A stretch of 64,000 bases of DNA from Glaciecola siphonariae (lineage in GTDB: Bacteria > Pseudomonadota > Gammaproteobacteria > Enterobacterales > Alteromonadaceae). Numbering within the stretch: the stretch's first letter is position 1; every line of letters starts with the position of its first letter. The DNA lies in the NCBI RefSeq assembly GCF_042652645.1, contig NZ_JBHSGU010000029.1:62001-126000 (forward strand). The letters run 5' to 3'. Of the stretch, positions 34,188 to 43,521 are shown piece after piece. The notes under the pieces were generated by a model. The model saw only the letters and a program-made list of their open reading frames with translations, searched no databases and was not told the origin of the DNA. Both the position numbers and the translations under genes were made by a program.

Positions 34188-35453
34188 TTATCCTATCGAA
34201 ACATCAACGTCGAAGATGCTCGACACTTCATCGCCTACGGCGTTCGCTGACTCTCCCGCACCCGCCAGCACCTCTTCATAACCGGGCAAAATTTCTACCT
34301 CAGTTGCCTGCGAAAAGAAGATTGCGTTTCTGACCTTTATCCAAGGCATGGCAAACCCAAGGCTTACTATCAGAAGTGCAAAATTAACCAAGCGCAATTT
34401 GATAAGCCCGCCCATTTTTACGCTCGATTTGAAACTTGCAACGCCGTCGATGTCAGTGTTCGCAAACACATGATTACGTATAAGTGCTTGATAAAACGCA
34501 GATGCGATTGCAAAAGTGAAGATGTAGGAAATCATTACCCCAATGGAGATCATCAGTCCACCGCTTTGCTCGTCGATAAACTGTGAAAGCGCAAAACCAA
34601 TCAAACTGCCCAATGCCGCGAGGGCAATGATAGATAGCAGACCAATTACCACAGCGCCGATAGATGCCATATAATACTCACTATTATCTAGCGAAGTATT
34701 AAATTCCCTATCGCCGTAAGTCATATTCTCGTAAATAAATTCGTCTACTTTTTTAAATAATAATGGGTATAAAAAGCCCAAAGTAAAAAGTGCCAGAAGT
34801 CCGTAACCTACAAAAACAGCGATGGCTCGAGCATAACGAATAGTAAAGCCAAACCGTACATTTCGATAAGCGGTCATTCGCATCTTGAAACGCAAAGATA
34901 AGCACACGAAAACAGGCGTGAGTACAAATATCAAGAGAATAAAAAAGCCTGCTGCCACCGGACTGAAGACCGTTAGAAGGTAGTAAGCAACAAACAACAA
35001 CAAACCGATGGCTCGTCCGATTAGAATTTGAATAGGCTTTGCTAAATACGCAAGACGGTGTCCATCTATATCCACATTCGAATATAAATAGCGGTTATTT
35101 CTGACCGTCGCCCATGCTGAATATACTCCGAAAGTGACAATACTGAGTAAAAGGTTAACAATCCAAATCTTAAAGAATTCAGACCCGCTTCCTAAAAATT
35201 TAACCGGCACTGTTCTTAAAATTTGTTTATGAGCTTGTGTTGTATTGGTATTGGTGCCCGCGCGCTCTCTTTTACTATCATGCTCACTACTGTGTGTTCC
35301 GTCAGCGCTGCGCTGGGCAATTATTTGGTCGATTAGCGCCAGTCTTTCTGGATAAATATCAGCGTCTATATTAGCTTTTGCGGCGATGAGTTCGTCGAGC
35401 GTATAAGCGCTGAAATCGGGGATATTAGATGGATCTTGCTTGTGGTTTGACAT
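34188..35453 (-). CDS. DUF898 (YjgN family) polytopic membrane protein
   Basis: A 421-residue inner-membrane protein with about 7-8 membrane helices in two repeated halves. Each half carries the DUF898 signatures F-x-G-S-G-S-E-F-F-K near residue 90, TFGVYSAWATVRNNRYLYS, and in the second half SLGFAMPWIKVRN. The N-terminal 75 residues are soluble and charged. Function is unknown; E. coli YjgN is the nearest named member. It is the first gene of the pair with the M48 protease. Confidence 0.85.
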   Translation of the reverse strand: MSNHKQDPSNIPDFSAYTLDELIAAKANIDADIYPERLALIDQIIAQRSADGTHSSEHDSKRERAGTNTNTTQAHKQILRTVPVKFLGSGSEFFKIWIVNLLLSIVTFGVYSAWATVRNNRYLYSNVDIDGHRLAYLAKPIQILIGRAIGLLLFVAYYLLTVFSPVAAGFFILLIFVLTPVFVCLSLRFKMRMTAYRNVRFGFTIRYARAIAVFVGYGLLALFTLGFLYPLLFKKVDEFIYENMTYGDREFNTSLDNSEYYMASIGAVVIGLLSIIALAALGSLIGFALSQFIDEQSGGLMISIGVMISYIFTFAIASAFYQALIRNHVFANTDIDGVASFKSSVKMGGLIKLRLVNFALLIVSLGFAMPWIKVRNAIFFSQATEVEILPGYEEVLAGAGESANAVGDEVSSIFDVDVSIG

Positions 35454-35585
35454 ACTGCGTCCTTGTTATCTTTAAATTTCATCCGTGATGCATTTATCAT
35501 AAATACAGGCGCGCAGCGTATGCTGCGACCTATACAATTTAAGATTACACTAATTTTTAAAGACGCAAAAGCATAAATTCAATGC

Positions 35586-37163
35586 TTACTCCCACTCAAT
35601 AGTAGCAGGCGGTTTGCCGGATATATCGTACACCACACGAGAAATACCGTTTACTTCGTTTATTATGCGGTTTGATACGCGCCCAAGAAACTCATAGGGA
35701 AGATGTGCCCAGCGAGCTGTCATAAAATCGATGGTCTCAACTGCTCTAAGCGATACCACCCAGTCATATTTGCGCATATCACCCATCACGCCAACCGAGC
35801 GAACAGGTAAAAACACGGTGAAGGCCTGACTCACCTTGTGATAAAGCTCAGCTTTATGAAGCTCGTCAATGAAAATGGCATCGGCCTTTCGTAGCAAGTC
35901 GCAGTACTCTTTTTTAATTTCGCCTAGTACGCGCACGCCCAAACCGGGTCCGGGGAAAGGATGGCGGTAAAGCATATCGTAGGGTAGACCTAGCTCTAAG
36001 CCTATTTTACGAACTTCGTCTTTAAACAACTCTCGCAATGGCTCGACTAAACCCATTTCCATATCATCTGGCAAGCCGCCTACGTTGTGATGCGATTTGA
36101 TCACATGCGCTTTGCCGGTTGCCGAACCTGCCGATTCAATAACATCAGGATAAATAGTACCTTGTGCTAGCCACTTAGCATTGCTGAGCTTTTTCGCCTG
36201 CTCGTCGAACACATACACAAACTGGTTGCCGATTATCTTGCGCTTCTTTTCTGGGTCATGTTCACCCGCCAGTGCGTCTAAAAAGCGCTGCTCTGCGTCC
36301 ACCTTTATGATGTTTAGGCCAAAATGATCGCCAAACATATCCATGACCTGCTGACCTTCATGTAAGCGCAATAATCCGTTGTCTACAAAGACACACGTTA
36401 ACTGACTGCCTATGGCTTGGTGGAGTAACATAGCCGTAACGGATGAGTCAACACCTCCCGACAAGCCTAAAATGACTTCGTCATTACCCACCTGCTTTTT
36501 AATCCGTGCTACGGCATCTTCAATAATAGCACCAGCAGTCCAGAGCTTTTCACACCCGCAAATTTGCATCACAAAATGCTCTAGCACTCGCATGCCCTGT
36601 TTAGTATGGGTTACCTCAGGATGAAACTGCACTCCGTAAAATTGTTTTTCTAAATTCACCATCGCTGCATGCGGACAACTGGGCGTTTGCGCAATGGTTT
36701 TAAAGCCAGGGGGAATTTGACTCACTTTGTCACCGTGACTCATCCAAACATCAAGTAAGGCATTACCGTTCGCGCCAATTTCATCTTCAATTTTTTCAAA
36801 TAATGCGGTTGCCTCTAAGAGTTCGACTTGTGCATAACCAAACTCGCGTACATCAGACCCAAGCACTGCCCCGCCTAATTGGTGTGCCATGGTCTGCATG
36901 CCGTAACAAATGCCGAGCACCGGAACGCCCGCATTAAACACATATTGCGGCGCTCGCGGCGAATTTGCTTCAGGCACTGACTCCGGGCCGCCTGATAAAA
37001 TAATGCCGTCGGGGGCAAAATTACGAATTTGTTTTTCACTGACATCCCAAGCCCAAAGCTCGCAATACACGCCAATTTCTCGTACCCGACGCGCAATGAG
37101 TTGCGTGTACTGAGACCCGAAATCAAGAATCAAAATTTTCTGGCTGTGGATATTTGCCGACAT
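35586..37163 (-). CDS. guaA: GMP synthase (glutamine-hydrolysing)
   Basis: Amidates XMP to GMP. The N-terminal class I glutaminase (1-200) has the Cys nucleophile in VLGICYGMQ and His/Glu in QFHPEVTH. The ATP-pyrophosphatase domain has the P-loop GLSGGVDSSV near residue 233, and the C-terminal dimerisation domain ends KPPATIEWE. It is 525 residues, as in E. coli, lies downstream of guaB, and AGGA precedes its ATG. Confidence 0.98.
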   Translation of the reverse strand: MSANIHSQKILILDFGSQYTQLIARRVREIGVYCELWAWDVSEKQIRNFAPDGIILSGGPESVPEANSPRAPQYVFNAGVPVLGICYGMQTMAHQLGGAVLGSDVREFGYAQVELLEATALFEKIEDEIGANGNALLDVWMSHGDKVSQIPPGFKTIAQTPSCPHAAMVNLEKQFYGVQFHPEVTHTKQGMRVLEHFVMQICGCEKLWTAGAIIEDAVARIKKQVGNDEVILGLSGGVDSSVTAMLLHQAIGSQLTCVFVDNGLLRLHEGQQVMDMFGDHFGLNIIKVDAEQRFLDALAGEHDPEKKRKIIGNQFVYVFDEQAKKLSNAKWLAQGTIYPDVIESAGSATGKAHVIKSHHNVGGLPDDMEMGLVEPLRELFKDEVRKIGLELGLPYDMLYRHPFPGPGLGVRVLGEIKKEYCDLLRKADAIFIDELHKAELYHKVSQAFTVFLPVRSVGVMGDMRKYDWVVSLRAVETIDFMTARWAHLPYEFLGRVSNRIINEVNGISRVVYDISGKPPATIEWE

Positions 37164-37204
37164 GCACTATTTCCTAAAAATATATTTTTATAAATGCCTA
37201 AATT

Positions 37205-37234
37205 AAAAAGCGCAGCCCATTGCTGCAGCTTTTT
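37205..37234 (-). terminator. Hairpin with T run between guaB and guaA
   Basis: Stem AAAAAGC-GCAGC pairs with GCTGC-A-GCTTTTT (one bulged A) around a CCATT loop; on the minus strand a T run follows. It may attenuate read-through from guaB into guaA rather than fully end transcription. Confidence 0.6.
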
Positions 37235-37292
37235 AAATGTACGTTTAATTGCTGTTGCACACTCAAGAACAACAACTGGGCTGATACCCCGC

Positions 37293-38762
37293 CTAACCTA
37301 ATCGATAATTAGGCGCTTCTTTGGTAATGCTTACATCGTGAACGTGAGACTCCCCCATACCGGCTGAAGTAACCTTCACAAACTTGGGTTTAGTGCGCAT
37401 TTCTTCAATCGTGGCGCAGCCTGTTAAGCCCATCGCCGAGCGTAAACCGCCCAACTGCTGATGGATGATGTTAGCAATGGGGCCTTTGTAAGCTACCCTA
37501 CCCTCAATGCCCTCTGGCACCAGCTTTTCAGCGTTGTTGCTGTCTTGGAAATAACGGTCAGATGAGCCATGGCTTTGATTCATCGCACCTAAAGAGCCCA
37601 TGCCTCTGTAAGATTTGTAATATCGACCTTGATAAAGCTCTACTTCACCTGGCGCCTCTTCGGTGCCGGCAAGCATGCTGCCCACCATGACCGAGCTTGC
37701 GCCCGCCGCTAATGCCTTTGCAATGTCGCCAGAGAAGCGTATTCCACCATCTGCAATGACAGGAATCCCCATACCGTCAACCGCAGACACCGCGTCTGAG
37801 ATTGCCGTTATCTGCGGCACGCCGCAGCCCGTCACAATGCGGGTTGTGCAGATTGAGCCGGGGCCTATGCCCACCTTTACCGCATCAACACCAGCGTCTG
37901 CGAGCGCTTTCGCACCTTCTGCAGTAGCAACATTACCTGCAATAAGCTGTAAGTCAGGATAGGCTTGACGAACCGCTCTTACGCGCTCAATAACGCCTTG
38001 TGAGTGACCGTGCGAGGTATCAATAAGCAGTACATCTACGCCAGCCTCCACCAGCAAGCGGATACGCTCATCAGTCCCAGCGCCTACGCTTACCGCGGCG
38101 CCAACGCGCAATCGTCCTTGGGAATCTTTACAGGCGTTTGGTTTACTTTTAGCCTTTTGGAAATCTTTTACCGTGATAAGACCTGTTAAGCGATATGCAT
38201 CATCCACTACCAAGATTTTCTCTATGCGATGCTCGTGCATTAAGTCCATCACTTGGTCGGGACCGGCGTCTGCGGTGACGGTTACCAGTTTTTCTTTAGG
38301 CGTCATTACCTTGCTAATAGGCTCCACTAAGCGGTTTTCAAAGCGTAAATCACGCCCTGTCACCAAGCCTATTAGATTATTTTCTTCATCTACAACCGGA
38401 AAACCGCTATAACCAAGTTGCTTGCTAAGGGCAATCGTATCGCCAATAGTCGCGCTTGGTTTGACCGTTACTGGGTCTTGAACAACACCACTTTCATATT
38501 TTTTGACGCGCAAAACGTGTTCAGCCTGTGCTTGTGCCGTCATATTTTTATGAATAAATCCAATTCCACCCTCTTGGGCAAGAGCAATGGCGAGATTTGC
38601 TTCGGTAACAGTATCCATAGCAGCCGACATTAGCGGCATATTTAGGGTGATACCCTTCGTTAATTTTGTAGACAGATTGGCAGTGTGAGGAAGGACCGTC
38701 GAGTGCCCGGGCACCAAGAGTACGTCGTCGAAGGTTAAAGCTTCTTTTTCGATGCGCAGCAT
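37293..38762 (-). CDS. guaB: Inosine-5'-monophosphate dehydrogenase
   Basis: Oxidises IMP to XMP with NAD+, the committed step to guanine nucleotides. The 489-residue protein has a TIM barrel with a tandem CBS insert (about 92-200) and the active-site loop GPGSICTTRIVTGCGVPQ with the catalytic Cys near 304. EALTFDDVLLVPGHSTVLP marks the N-terminus. It is the first gene of guaBA, as in E. coli, and divergent from xseA. Confidence 0.98.
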   Translation of the reverse strand: MLRIEKEALTFDDVLLVPGHSTVLPHTANLSTKLTKGITLNMPLMSAAMDTVTEANLAIALAQEGGIGFIHKNMTAQAQAEHVLRVKKYESGVVQDPVTVKPSATIGDTIALSKQLGYSGFPVVDEENNLIGLVTGRDLRFENRLVEPISKVMTPKEKLVTVTADAGPDQVMDLMHEHRIEKILVVDDAYRLTGLITVKDFQKAKSKPNACKDSQGRLRVGAAVSVGAGTDERIRLLVEAGVDVLLIDTSHGHSQGVIERVRAVRQAYPDLQLIAGNVATAEGAKALADAGVDAVKVGIGPGSICTTRIVTGCGVPQITAISDAVSAVDGMGIPVIADGGIRFSGDIAKALAAGASSVMVGSMLAGTEEAPGEVELYQGRYYKSYRGMGSLGAMNQSHGSSDRYFQDSNNAEKLVPEGIEGRVAYKGPIANIIHQQLGGLRSAMGLTGCATIEEMRTKPKFVKVTSAGMGESHVHDVSITKEAPNYRLG

Positions 38763-38802
38763 GCAATTTTACCTGTGTTAGTAGGGGCTTAATTGCGGTG
38801 CA

Positions 38803-38831
38803 ATTGTAGTGTTTTTTTGTAACTGGGTAAA
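38803..38831 (-). promoter_or_regulatory. Likely guaB promoter
   Basis: On the minus strand TTTACC (38826-38831) and TACAAT (38803-38808) are 17 bases apart, about 40 bases before the guaB ATG. The region is symmetric: TTGTAGT and ACTACAA arms 20 bases apart put a second TACAAT on the plus strand facing xseA. Confidence 0.55.
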
Positions 38832-38869
38832 CTACAATCAACAAAATGATGCAATAAATTTAGGTGCTT

Positions 38870-40288
38870 ATGTTTGCCACTCCGAGTCAAGTGAGTATTT
38901 TATCTGTTAGTAAACTCAACCGCTTTGCTAAACGCGTGCTAGAGAGCGAAATAGGTCTGGTTTGGGTAAGCGGTGAAATCAGTAACTTTGTGGCGGCTAG
39001 CTCTGGACACTGGTACTTTACCTTAAAAGACAGTCAAGCGCAGGTGCGCACGGCAATGTTTAAAGGGGCCAATCAAAAAGCGGGCTTTAGACCTAAGGCC
39101 GGAGACAAGGTCGTAGTGCGCGCAAACATCAGCTTGTATGAGCCGCGCGGCGACTATCAACTGATTGCACAACACATAGAGCCCGAAGGTATCGGGCAAC
39201 TAAAACAAGCCTACGAAGCACTCAAGCTAGCATTGCAGGAAGAAGGCTTATTTAACCAAGAGCATAAAAAGCCCCTGCCAGAGCGCGTCACAAAGCTCGG
39301 CGTGGTGACCTCTCCCACTGGCGCTGCTGTGCATGACATTTTGCATGTTCTTGGCAGGCGCAATCCGGCAATTGAAGTCATTATCTATCCTTCCCTTGTA
39401 CAAGGAGAAACTGCGGCCGCCTCTATCGTAAAACAAATTGAAATTGCTAACGCGCGTAACGAGGTAGATGTTTTAATCGTTGGCAGAGGGGGCGGCTCAC
39501 TTGAAGATTTATGGCCATTCAACGAACAAGTGGTCGCACGAGCAATATTTGCTTCGCGCCTACCTATTGTATCGGCCGTTGGGCACGAAGTTGACGTTAC
39601 TATTGCAGATTTTGTTGCTGATTTTAGGGCGCCAACACCCAGTGCTGCTGCCGAAAGCATCAGTCAAGATGCACAGGTATTGATGCGAAACATCGAGCAA
39701 GCACGCCAGCGATTGCAACAGTCTATAAGGCACCGTTTTAGAGACGCTGCCCAAGGACTAGACATTTTACTGGCTAACTTTAATGCCGCTAGTCCAATAC
39801 GCGACATCAACCGACACCAACAGATGCTGCAAAGCTTGCAAAATCGCTTGAACGCGAGCCATCCTAAAACCGCAATAATGACCAAACAGGAGCGCCGTGA
39901 GCAGCTTGCAACTCGCTTGCAGCGCGCGTTTAACGAATATTTAAATAACGCAAATGCAAAGCACAAACAAAGCACTCTGCAGCTAGCACAGTGCAATCCA
40001 AGCAAGGAACTTAAGCAGTACGAGCGACATGTTTCTCAGCTCAGCGCTCGAATGCAGAGCGCACAAACTGCTTTGTTAACCCGACTTGAGCGTGCACTAG
40101 GCGCAAAAGCCGACCTGCTAAATTCAGTCAGCCCTTTGGCCACGATGTCACGCGGCTACAGCATTACTTATTGCGATGATCAAATATTAAGAAGCGTTGA
40201 TAACATCAGCAAGCACGATACTGTTGTGACTAAGCTCGCTGACGGCGAGATAGTTTCGTCTGTCATATCAACAAAACCGGCCAAGTGA
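38870..40288 (+). CDS. xseA: Exodeoxyribonuclease VII large subunit
   Basis: Catalytic subunit of ExoVII, which degrades single-stranded DNA into short oligonucleotides. The 472-residue protein has the N-terminal OB-fold (VSGEISNF, GHWYFTLKD, GDYQL), the central nuclease domain (TSPTGAAVHDI, GRGGGSLEDLWPFNE, SAVGHEVDVTI, RAPTPSAAAE) and a C-terminal coiled coil ending near MSRGYSI. ATG 38870 has TTTAGG five bases before it; a GTG at 38864 overlaps that site. It is divergent from guaB, as in E. coli. Confidence 0.96.
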   Translation: MFATPSQVSILSVSKLNRFAKRVLESEIGLVWVSGEISNFVAASSGHWYFTLKDSQAQVRTAMFKGANQKAGFRPKAGDKVVVRANISLYEPRGDYQLIAQHIEPEGIGQLKQAYEALKLALQEEGLFNQEHKKPLPERVTKLGVVTSPTGAAVHDILHVLGRRNPAIEVIIYPSLVQGETAAASIVKQIEIANARNEVDVLIVGRGGGSLEDLWPFNEQVVARAIFASRLPIVSAVGHEVDVTIADFVADFRAPTPSAAAESISQDAQVLMRNIEQARQRLQQSIRHRFRDAAQGLDILLANFNAASPIRDINRHQQMLQSLQNRLNASHPKTAIMTKQERREQLATRLQRAFNEYLNNANAKHKQSTLQLAQCNPSKELKQYERHVSQLSARMQSAQTALLTRLERALGAKADLLNSVSPLATMSRGYSITYCDDQILRSVDNISKHDTVVTKLADGEIVSSVISTKPAK

Positions 40289-40423
40289 CTTACTTGTTTC
40301 ATAATGCATTGATTTTCAAAACCTTGTTAAGATTGTGTGAATCACATGCTAATGTTAATCTATAGGTTCAAATATGTAGCAATTTTCAACATATAATAAA
40401 CAATAAATACAGTGGATGTAGTC

Positions 40424-41500
40424 ATGGTGCAGATAGCCAAGTTTCCCCCAAAATTGTTAGGCCAGCTCGGCTTTAAAATTCGTCCTCTTCCTAATTTCTT
40501 TTTTCTACTTTTTGCCAGTTTCGCTGTTTTAAGTGCAAGCGCAGTGAGCTTTTCATCGCACGCCATCGACAACAGTCAATGGCCCGTATTTGCTGCAGAA
40601 CTAAGTGAAGCAACAATTCAAGAGTGTCAAAATAGGCAGTGCACACTCAATGCCCTTACCCATGAAGACTATGCCAAAGCGTTAAGCGCTCACCCTCTAA
40701 GCGACGAGGTATTTGAGGCTTTGAGTTTGTCTGAATATGAGCTATTGATCAGTAGCGCAATCAAAATAGATGACGAAAAGATATCCACCCTTTTACTTGA
40801 AATGACCACAAGCTGGCGCGGAATCCCCATTGACGACTACACACAATGTGTGAGCGTTGACAAGAGCATCGAAACAAGCACCGAATCTATTATCAATGCC
40901 TGGGTTGAATATGTGCAGAGCCAAAATGTGTTTGATGCTCAACGTATTTATCGAGTGATTGGGGCAAGCGACTATATGCAGCAGCTAACGCTGCCAGACA
41001 AAATCGGAGAGTTTGTATTTATGGAAACGGCGCTTTATCACGACCCTCTGCAGGGCAGTATTTCTCGCTATGTCCATCCTCAATATGCAGATGCCGTCGT
41101 CGATATCTCTGTTTATCCTGTATCTCCGTTTGTTCATCAGCAAATCTCGTCTATTGCTGCGAGTGACTCACCATTGGCGAGTGAAATGGAAAATGAAAAG
41201 TCTCATATTAAAAGTTTGATTCAAAAAGCGAAGGTAGAAGACTACAAAATATCTGATATTCAGCCTGCCAATATTCACTCATCTAAGGGAGATGTAAGTG
41301 GTTTGTCTTTAGAGGTAGCTCTGCAAACGACGGTCGATCCGATATACAGCACTCAGTTCTTGTTTACCCAAAATGATAAATTCATCAAGCTAACGGGCAA
41401 TCTTCCCAAGCACATGATGCTAGCGCTTGTAGAGCAGTCTATTGGTGAGATAAGAGTACCGCAAGAATCGCTATTTATGCAGTCAATGCGACAGCATTAA
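40424..41500 (+). CDS. Exported or membrane-anchored protein of unknown function
   Basis: A 358-residue protein with a basic N-terminus and a hydrophobic segment (about 25-45, FFFLLFASFAVLSASAVSF) that is either a long signal peptide or an anchor. The mature part is acidic and soluble; an early CQNRQC pair could form a disulfide. The second half contains a compact beta-rich-looking region around ISRYVHPQYADAVVDISVYPV. I do not recognise the family. The start is ATG 40424 with GGA seven bases upstream; GTG 40412 lacks a site. It stands alone between xseA and the PH-like gene. Function is not assigned. Confidence 0.75.
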   Translation: MVQIAKFPPKLLGQLGFKIRPLPNFFFLLFASFAVLSASAVSFSSHAIDNSQWPVFAAELSEATIQECQNRQCTLNALTHEDYAKALSAHPLSDEVFEALSLSEYELLISSAIKIDDEKISTLLLEMTTSWRGIPIDDYTQCVSVDKSIETSTESIINAWVEYVQSQNVFDAQRIYRVIGASDYMQQLTLPDKIGEFVFMETALYHDPLQGSISRYVHPQYADAVVDISVYPVSPFVHQQISSIAASDSPLASEMENEKSHIKSLIQKAKVEDYKISDIQPANIHSSKGDVSGLSLEVALQTTVDPIYSTQFLFTQNDKFIKLTGNLPKHMMLALVEQSIGEIRVPQESLFMQSMRQH

Positions 41501-41557
41501 GCTATTAGGTTACTGGGCGGTTGCGCAGAATAGCGTAGCGGTACCGTTTTTAAAAGC

Positions 41558-41932
41558 TTAGGAAAACAAGCAGTTGGCGAGCGTTTTTTGCACGTCGCTC
41601 GCTAATTTTGCGGCAATTTCAACCTTCAGTGGGTCACTTTTACCCGACATCCAAATGCTCAATTCGCAATCGGTATCAAAACGACCTGCCGTTTGCACGT
41701 TAAAACTTGTAATCGCTTTGTACGGCACACTTAAATAGTCTATTTTTTTGCCTGTGAGTCCTTGCTTATCAATAAAGATGAGTCGTTTATTAGTAAAAAC
41801 ATATAAGTCTCTTACCATTTTATAAGCATGGACAACCTGTTCGTTATCGGCCATCACCGGCGCTAATTCTTCGGCTACTTCATGTGAGTCTACGTCGCTG
41901 GCGTTGCCCATTAAGGCGTCTAATAATCCCAT
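41558..41932 (-). CDS. PH-domain-like (bacterial PH/YvbH type) protein
   Basis: A 124-residue cytosolic protein. After a short helical N-terminus comes a bacterial PH-like domain (about 28-122): YVFTNKRLIFIDKQGLTGKKIDYLSVPYKAI is the diagnostic stretch, with WMSG and KVEIA further on. Such proteins form ring oligomers in solved structures; their role is not established. The ATG at 41932 has GGAG nearby. It lies downstream of der on the same strand direction from it (34 bases), so co-transcription is likely. Confidence 0.85.
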   Translation of the reverse strand: MGLLDALMGNASDVDSHEVAEELAPVMADNEQVVHAYKMVRDLYVFTNKRLIFIDKQGLTGKKIDYLSVPYKAITSFNVQTAGRFDTDCELSIWMSGKSDPLKVEIAAKLASDVQKTLANCLFS

Positions 41933-41966
41933 ATTGATCTCCTTTGATGATTTTCCAAGTGCAAGC

Positions 41967-43412
41967 TTATTTCTTTTGCTTATGAAACGCCATCAAACGT
42001 TTTCGTTTTCGCTCTTGGGCAAGTGTGAGCTGATTCTTTTTACCTTCAAAAGGATTAGCGCCTTCTCTAAACTCAATTTTTATTGGCGTGCCCATTATTT
42101 TCAGCGATTTACGGTAATAGTTCATAAGGTAGCGCTTGTATGAATCGGGTAGGTCTTTGACCTGATTACCGTGAATGACAATCACAGGCGGATTATACCC
42201 GCCTGCATGCGCATACTTCATTTTTACCCGACGACTGCGCACCAAAGGAGGCTGATGGTCTTGCTGTGCCATTTCCATAATATCGGTCAGCATTGCGGTA
42301 TTGATGCGCTTAGTTGCCGACGCATACGCCTCTTGTACTGATTCAAACAAATGCCCCACACCAGTGCCATGTAAAGCAGATATAAAGTGCAGGCGGGCAA
42401 AGTCGACAAAACCCAAACGCCGGTCTAGCTCTCGCTTAATTTCATCTTTAACATGACTTTCAAGACCATCCCACTTATTAACTGCCATCACCAAAGAGCG
42501 TCCAGAGTTAAGAACAAAGCCCAATAAGCTCAGGTCTTGGTCGCTTATCCCTTCTCTTGCATCAATGACCATGAGCACCACATTAGCCTCTTCAATGGCC
42601 TGTAGCGTTTTTACAATGGAAAATTTCTCAATCGCCTCAGATACTTTTTTACGCTTACGCACGCCCGCGGTGTCAATAAGAATGTATTCACGCTCATCGC
42701 GCTCCATGGGTATGAATATACTATCGCGCGTTGTGCCCGGCGAATCAAACACGACCACGCGCTCTTCACCTAAAATGCGATTGGTTAGGGTTGATTTACC
42801 CACATTTGGTTTGCCTACGATGGCCAGTTTAATTGGGGAGTTTTGCAGCCTTTCTAATTTTTCTTGTGCGTCCTCTTCTTCTAATACCTCGTCTTGCTGT
42901 ATGAGCATATCAGGGAAGTCTTTTTCTAAGGGCACAAAAACGTCATTGAGCAACTGCGTAATTCCTCTTCCTTGGGAGGCAGCTATCTGAAACAGGCTTT
43001 CAAATCCCAATGAATAAAAATCAGCACTTTCGCTGTCCCCGTCAATACCATCGACTTTATTGGCAACTACGTGAATCATCTTATCTTGCTTGCGTAAGTG
43101 CTCAGCGATGCCAATGTCCGCAGGGGTCAAACCCACTCTAGCGTCGACCATAAAAAGCACAACATCGGCTTCATCAATTGCCAACAGGGATTGCTGTGCC
43201 ATGGCAGCATCTATTCCTTCTTCATCTCCGGTGATGCCGCCGGTATCAACAACTATAAACTGGCGTTCTTCGTATTTAGCTTGACCGTATTTGCGGTCGC
43301 GCGTAAGGCCCGGGAAGTCAGCTACTAGGGCATCGCGCGTATGGGTCAATCGATTAAACAGAGTTGATTTGCCTACATTAGGACGTCCAACTAGCGCGAT
43401 TACCGGTAACAT
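41967..43412 (-). CDS. der: Ribosome-associated GTPase Der (EngA)
   Basis: Essential GTPase with two tandem G domains acting in 50S assembly. The 481-residue protein has P-loops GRPNVGKST (near residue 8) and GKPNVGKST (near 202), the matching DTGG/DTAG G3 motifs, NKVD and NKWD G4 motifs and a C-terminal KH-like domain. It sits downstream of bamB, as in E. coli, after an intergenic hairpin. Confidence 0.97.
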   Translation of the reverse strand: MLPVIALVGRPNVGKSTLFNRLTHTRDALVADFPGLTRDRKYGQAKYEERQFIVVDTGGITGDEEGIDAAMAQQSLLAIDEADVVLFMVDARVGLTPADIGIAEHLRKQDKMIHVVANKVDGIDGDSESADFYSLGFESLFQIAASQGRGITQLLNDVFVPLEKDFPDMLIQQDEVLEEEDAQEKLERLQNSPIKLAIVGKPNVGKSTLTNRILGEERVVVFDSPGTTRDSIFIPMERDEREYILIDTAGVRKRKKVSEAIEKFSIVKTLQAIEEANVVLMVIDAREGISDQDLSLLGFVLNSGRSLVMAVNKWDGLESHVKDEIKRELDRRLGFVDFARLHFISALHGTGVGHLFESVQEAYASATKRINTAMLTDIMEMAQQDHQPPLVRSRRVKMKYAHAGGYNPPVIVIHGNQVKDLPDSYKRYLMNYYRKSLKIMGTPIKIEFREGANPFEGKKNQLTLAQERKRKRLMAFHKQKK

Positions 43413-43469
43413 ACTCTTCCTCTTTATTTAACTTGCGATAAAAGGAATTCATCCCTTTAAAAGTGTAAA

Positions 43470-43496
43470 AACGCCAATGGCAATACCATCGGCGTT
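43470..43496 (-). terminator. Hairpin with T run between bamB and der
   Basis: Stem AACGCC-a-ATGG / CCAT-c-GGCGTT with one mismatch, CAATA loop, and five T following on the minus strand. It probably reduces read-through from bamB into der. Confidence 0.7.
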
Positions 43497-43521
43497 CCTG
43501 ATTTGTAGCTTTGCGTGGCAG

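Noticed and set aside
35512..35527. CGCAGC/GCTGCG hairpin after guaA as a terminator
   Set aside because: The stem is short and no T run follows on the minus strand; left as undetermined structure.
37205..37234. Purine or guanine riboswitch between guaB and guaA
   Set aside because: The structure is a single bulged hairpin with a T run; no conserved purine-aptamer loops are seen, and this riboswitch class is mainly found in Firmicutes.
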